A program made the position numbers and the translations under genes. Below, piece after piece: positions 4,127 through 5,845 of a DNA stretch of 5,845 nt. How positions within the stretch are numbered: the first letter of the stretch is position 1; each line of letters opens with the position of its first letter. This DNA is from Candidatus Aenigmatarchaeota archaeon (lineage in GTDB: Archaea; Aenigmatarchaeota; Aenigmatarchaeia; PWEA01; JAGHBM01): assembly GCA_023133195.1 (NCBI GenBank), contig JAGLWW010000051.1:1-5845 (forward strand). Reading direction: 5' to 3'. The notes under the pieces were generated by a model that worked only from the letters and a program-made list of their open reading frames with translations, had not been told where the DNA came from and searched no databases.

Positions 4127-5722
4127 TTATATCTGGCTCGTTCTCAGAAAAGTTCCGTCAACACAACTCCTATATCCTTTTGATGTGGCACAACTTCCGC
4201 ACAAGCCAACTCCACATCTTGTTAAAAAATCAATGGAAGAGTATATATTCACAGGTTTCACGTATTTGATTTCTTTAGAGATGGCAGTTTTTATCATTCT
4301 GGGAGGTCCGCAATTGATGCAGTAATCAGCTTTAAAATTTTCTAATATTTCTTCCAGAAAGTCTGTAGCAAAACATTTATGTCCAATGGAACCGTCCTCC
4401 GTGGCGAGATAAACTTCTCCGTAGTTTTCAAATTCTTCTTTAAATATCAAATGATTTTTGTCTCTGGCACCTAAAAGAGCGACGACTTCGTTACGAGAAC
4501 CTTTGGCAAACAAGTAGAGTCCTGCTATTCCCGTGCCTCCACCCACCAATAAAACTTTACCTCTGACTTTTGGGCAATTGCCGTAAGGTCCCCTTACATA
4601 GATTGTATTATTTTTATCAAGTTTCGACAGTTCTGTGGTAAAATAACCTTTCTTCTGTACAAGCAATTTCAGTGGTTGATCGTCAAGTACAGAGAAAGGT
4701 TTCTCCCCCTTTCCAGGTACCCATATGAAAACAAATTGTCCTGGTTTAGAATCAAAGTTATCATAAAATTCCAGCAGGAACAAGTCTTCCGATAAATCGG
4801 TTTTTTCCTTTATTTTATATTTTTTATATTCCATATCTACTGTTTTCAATAACCTGATAACATTGTTAGTATTATTAATTATATCCTCACATAGTTCATG
4901 GAAATATTCTTTTATTTCTTTTGTATTCATTCCGGTCAATGTACTTCCGATTCCGTAGTACGATGCGCCAGCTTTCTTGTATGCCCTCACATCCTTTGCT
5001 GTGCTTATGCCCCCACAGCCTATAATTGGAAGTTTGGTTATTTTTGATATTCTTTCAACACATTCCAGACCTGTATGAAATATGTTTTTTCCGGACATAC
5101 CTCCGCATACCTTTGTTAGAACGGGATAACCGTCTACCATTTTAGGGTAAGGTCCTACTGTGTTTATGGCCATTATGCCAAATGCTTTACCTTCAACCGC
5201 TGCCTTCACCATATCATTTAATTCAATGTTGGGGGATATTTTAACAAAGACAGGTTTTTTAAGAGAAGAGACTTTTTTTGTTATTCTAAACACAAGCTTC
5301 TTGTCTTCACCAATAGCCTGGCCATATCTTTCTGCGTGAGGACAGGAAACATTTAATTCAAATCCATCCACGTATGGCAGCAAATCTTCTGCTACCTTAT
5401 AAAATTCATTTTCATTTACACCGAATATGGAACAAAGAAGAAACTTATCTGGGGGAAGTTTTATCTTGGAAAGTCTTTTTGCGAATTCTTCTGAGCCTGG
5501 GTTAGTTAAGCCAACTGCATTCAAAAAAGATAGTGGCGCGACTTGAGTTAGTATTGGTTCTCTGTTGCCTTCTCTTGGCTCAGGTCCGATGCTTTTTGTT
5601 GTTAGTATACCTATTTCATCGATTTTAGAAATTTTTTCCAGCGTAGGTAGTTCTGTCGTTACAATTCCAGAAGGAATTGTAAAAGGACCGCTTATTTCTT
5701 TATTATGGATAGAAAAATTCAT
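4127..5722 (-). CDS. pyrD-pyrK: PyrD-PyrK fusion: NAD-linked dihydroorotate dehydrogenase in one chain
   Basis: This 531-residue protein joins both parts of class 1B dihydroorotate dehydrogenase, which makes orotate in pyrimidine synthesis and passes electrons to NAD+. Residues 1 to about 282 are the FMN-binding TIM barrel PyrD, with ELNVSCPHA at 122-130 (catalytic Cys127), AINT at 185-188, GGMSG at 207-211 and GCGGI at 235-239. After a short linker, residues about 297-531 are PyrK: KPFSV at 341-345 in the FAD site, GGGTGIAGLY at 394-403 and CGPPRM at 471-476 for NAD binding. A C-terminal [2Fe-2S] motif follows, with Cys503, 508, 511 and 520 (x4, x2, x8 spacing). In bacteria the two parts are normally separate genes. 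An internal ATG at codon 297 (base 4834) lacks a ribosome binding site, so one fused product is likely. The gene starts 22 bp after topA and appears leaderless. Confidence 0.94.
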   Translation of the reverse strand: MNFSIHNKEISGPFTIPSGIVTTELPTLEKISKIDEIGILTTKSIGPEPREGNREPILTQVAPLSFLNAVGLTNPGSEEFAKRLSKIKLPPDKFLLCSIFGVNENEFYKVAEDLLPYVDGFELNVSCPHAERYGQAIGEDKKLVFRITKKVSSLKKPVFVKISPNIELNDMVKAAVEGKAFGIMAINTVGPYPKMVDGYPVLTKVCGGMSGKNIFHTGLECVERISKITKLPIIGCGGISTAKDVRAYKKAGASYYGIGSTLTGMNTKEIKEYFHELCEDIINNTNNVIRLLKTVDMEYKKYKIKEKTDLSEDLFLLEFYDNFDSKPGQFVFIWVPGKGEKPFSVLDDQPLKLLVQKKGYFTTELSKLDKNNTIYVRGPYGNCPKVRGKVLLVGGGTGIAGLYLFAKGSRNEVVALLGARDKNHLIFKEEFENYGEVYLATEDGSIGHKCFATDFLEEILENFKADYCINCGPPRMIKTAISKEIKYVKPVNIYSSIDFLTRCGVGLCGSCATSKGYRSCVDGTFLRTSQI

Positions 5723-5737
5723 ATAATTTAGATTATG

Positions 5738-5751
5738 TTTAAAATTATTTA
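5738..5751 (-). promoter_or_regulatory. TATA-like region upstream of pyrDK
   Basis: On the minus strand this reads ATAAATAATTTTAA, centred about 23 bp before the ATG at 5722 and overlapping the last codons of topA. No ribosome binding site precedes the ATG, so a leaderless transcript from here is plausible. The region is generally AT-rich, which limits confidence. Confidence 0.35.
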
Positions 5752-5845
5752 TTTGTGTTTTGTTTCTTCTTACCCCAATTAGCTTTGCTCGGACACTTAG
5801 GATCTATGCACATCGTGTAAGGTCTCCTGCCCTTTCTTATTACCT
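5745..5845 (-). CDS. topA: DNA topoisomerase I, last 32 codons (5' part outside window)
   Basis: Only the C-terminal end is present: 32 residues before a TAA stop at 5745-5747. The segment KGRRPYTMCIDPKCPSK, followed by a lysine-rich tail, matches the second half of a C-terminal zinc ribbon typical of archaeal and bacterial type IA topoisomerase I, with the CxxxxC pair that would complete a four-cysteine site. The enzyme relaxes negatively supercoiled DNA. The assignment rests on this short motif alone, but the KGRRPY-C-x4-CPSK pattern is characteristic. The gene lies 22 bp upstream of pyrDK on the same strand. Confidence 0.75.
   Translation of the reverse strand, partial: VIRKGRRPYTMCIDPKCPSKANWGKKKQNTNK

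Noticed and set aside
4127..4834. Separate pyrK gene starting at the internal ATG (codon 297)
   Set aside because: The frame runs on from PyrD without a stop and no ribosome binding site precedes this ATG, so a fused product is the better reading.
1..5845. CRISPR arrays, tRNA or rRNA genes, C/D box RNAs
   Set aside because: No regularly spaced repeats, no tRNA-like fold, and no paired RTGATGA/CTGA boxes were seen in the intergenic stretches on either strand.

Overview
The window is chromosomal DNA from an archaeon. The evidence is a Cdc48/VAT-type AAA+ ATPase, a RadB recombinase paralogue, an archaeal-looking topoisomerase I tail, TATA-like boxes about 25 bp upstream of starts, and Shine-Dalgarno sequences of the AGGTGAT type. 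The AT-rich, compact layout with small unrecognised genes would fit a DPANN or deep euryarchaeal lineage. That placement is inference. No gap between genes exceeds 300 bases.

Layout, left to right. (1) Bases 1-1366 (minus strand) are a two-gene operon: an unrecognised 120-residue protein followed 8 bp later by cdc48, whose 3' end lies outside the window. Its promoter has a TATA box and, just downstream, a near-perfect 8+8 inverted repeat that looks like a repressor operator. (2) Bases 1367-1947 hold a lone IS6-like terminal sequence and an AT-rich gene for a nucleoside 2-deoxyribosyltransferase-like protein (plus strand). (3) Bases 1948-3071 (minus) carry a BacA/UppP-type polyprenyl-diphosphate phosphatase, then a small four-helix membrane protein that appears to be internally duplicated. 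(4) RadB (plus, 3153-3845) is divergent from bacA across an 81-bp promoter region. (5) Bases 3854-4126 (minus) hold a 44-codon small gene with a possible structured leader, convergent with radB. (6) Bases 4127-5722 (minus) encode a single-chain fusion of dihydroorotate dehydrogenase (PyrD) with its electron-transfer subunit (PyrK). (7) Bases 5745-5845 (minus) are the last 32 codons of DNA topoisomerase I.

Most genes are housekeeping: protein unfolding, lipid-carrier recycling, recombination, pyrimidine synthesis and DNA topology. There is no CRISPR array, prophage or obvious defence island. The most interesting points are the PyrD-PyrK fusion, the operator-like palindrome on the cdc48 operon, the BacA homologue lacking the usual histidine, and the small unrecognised proteins.
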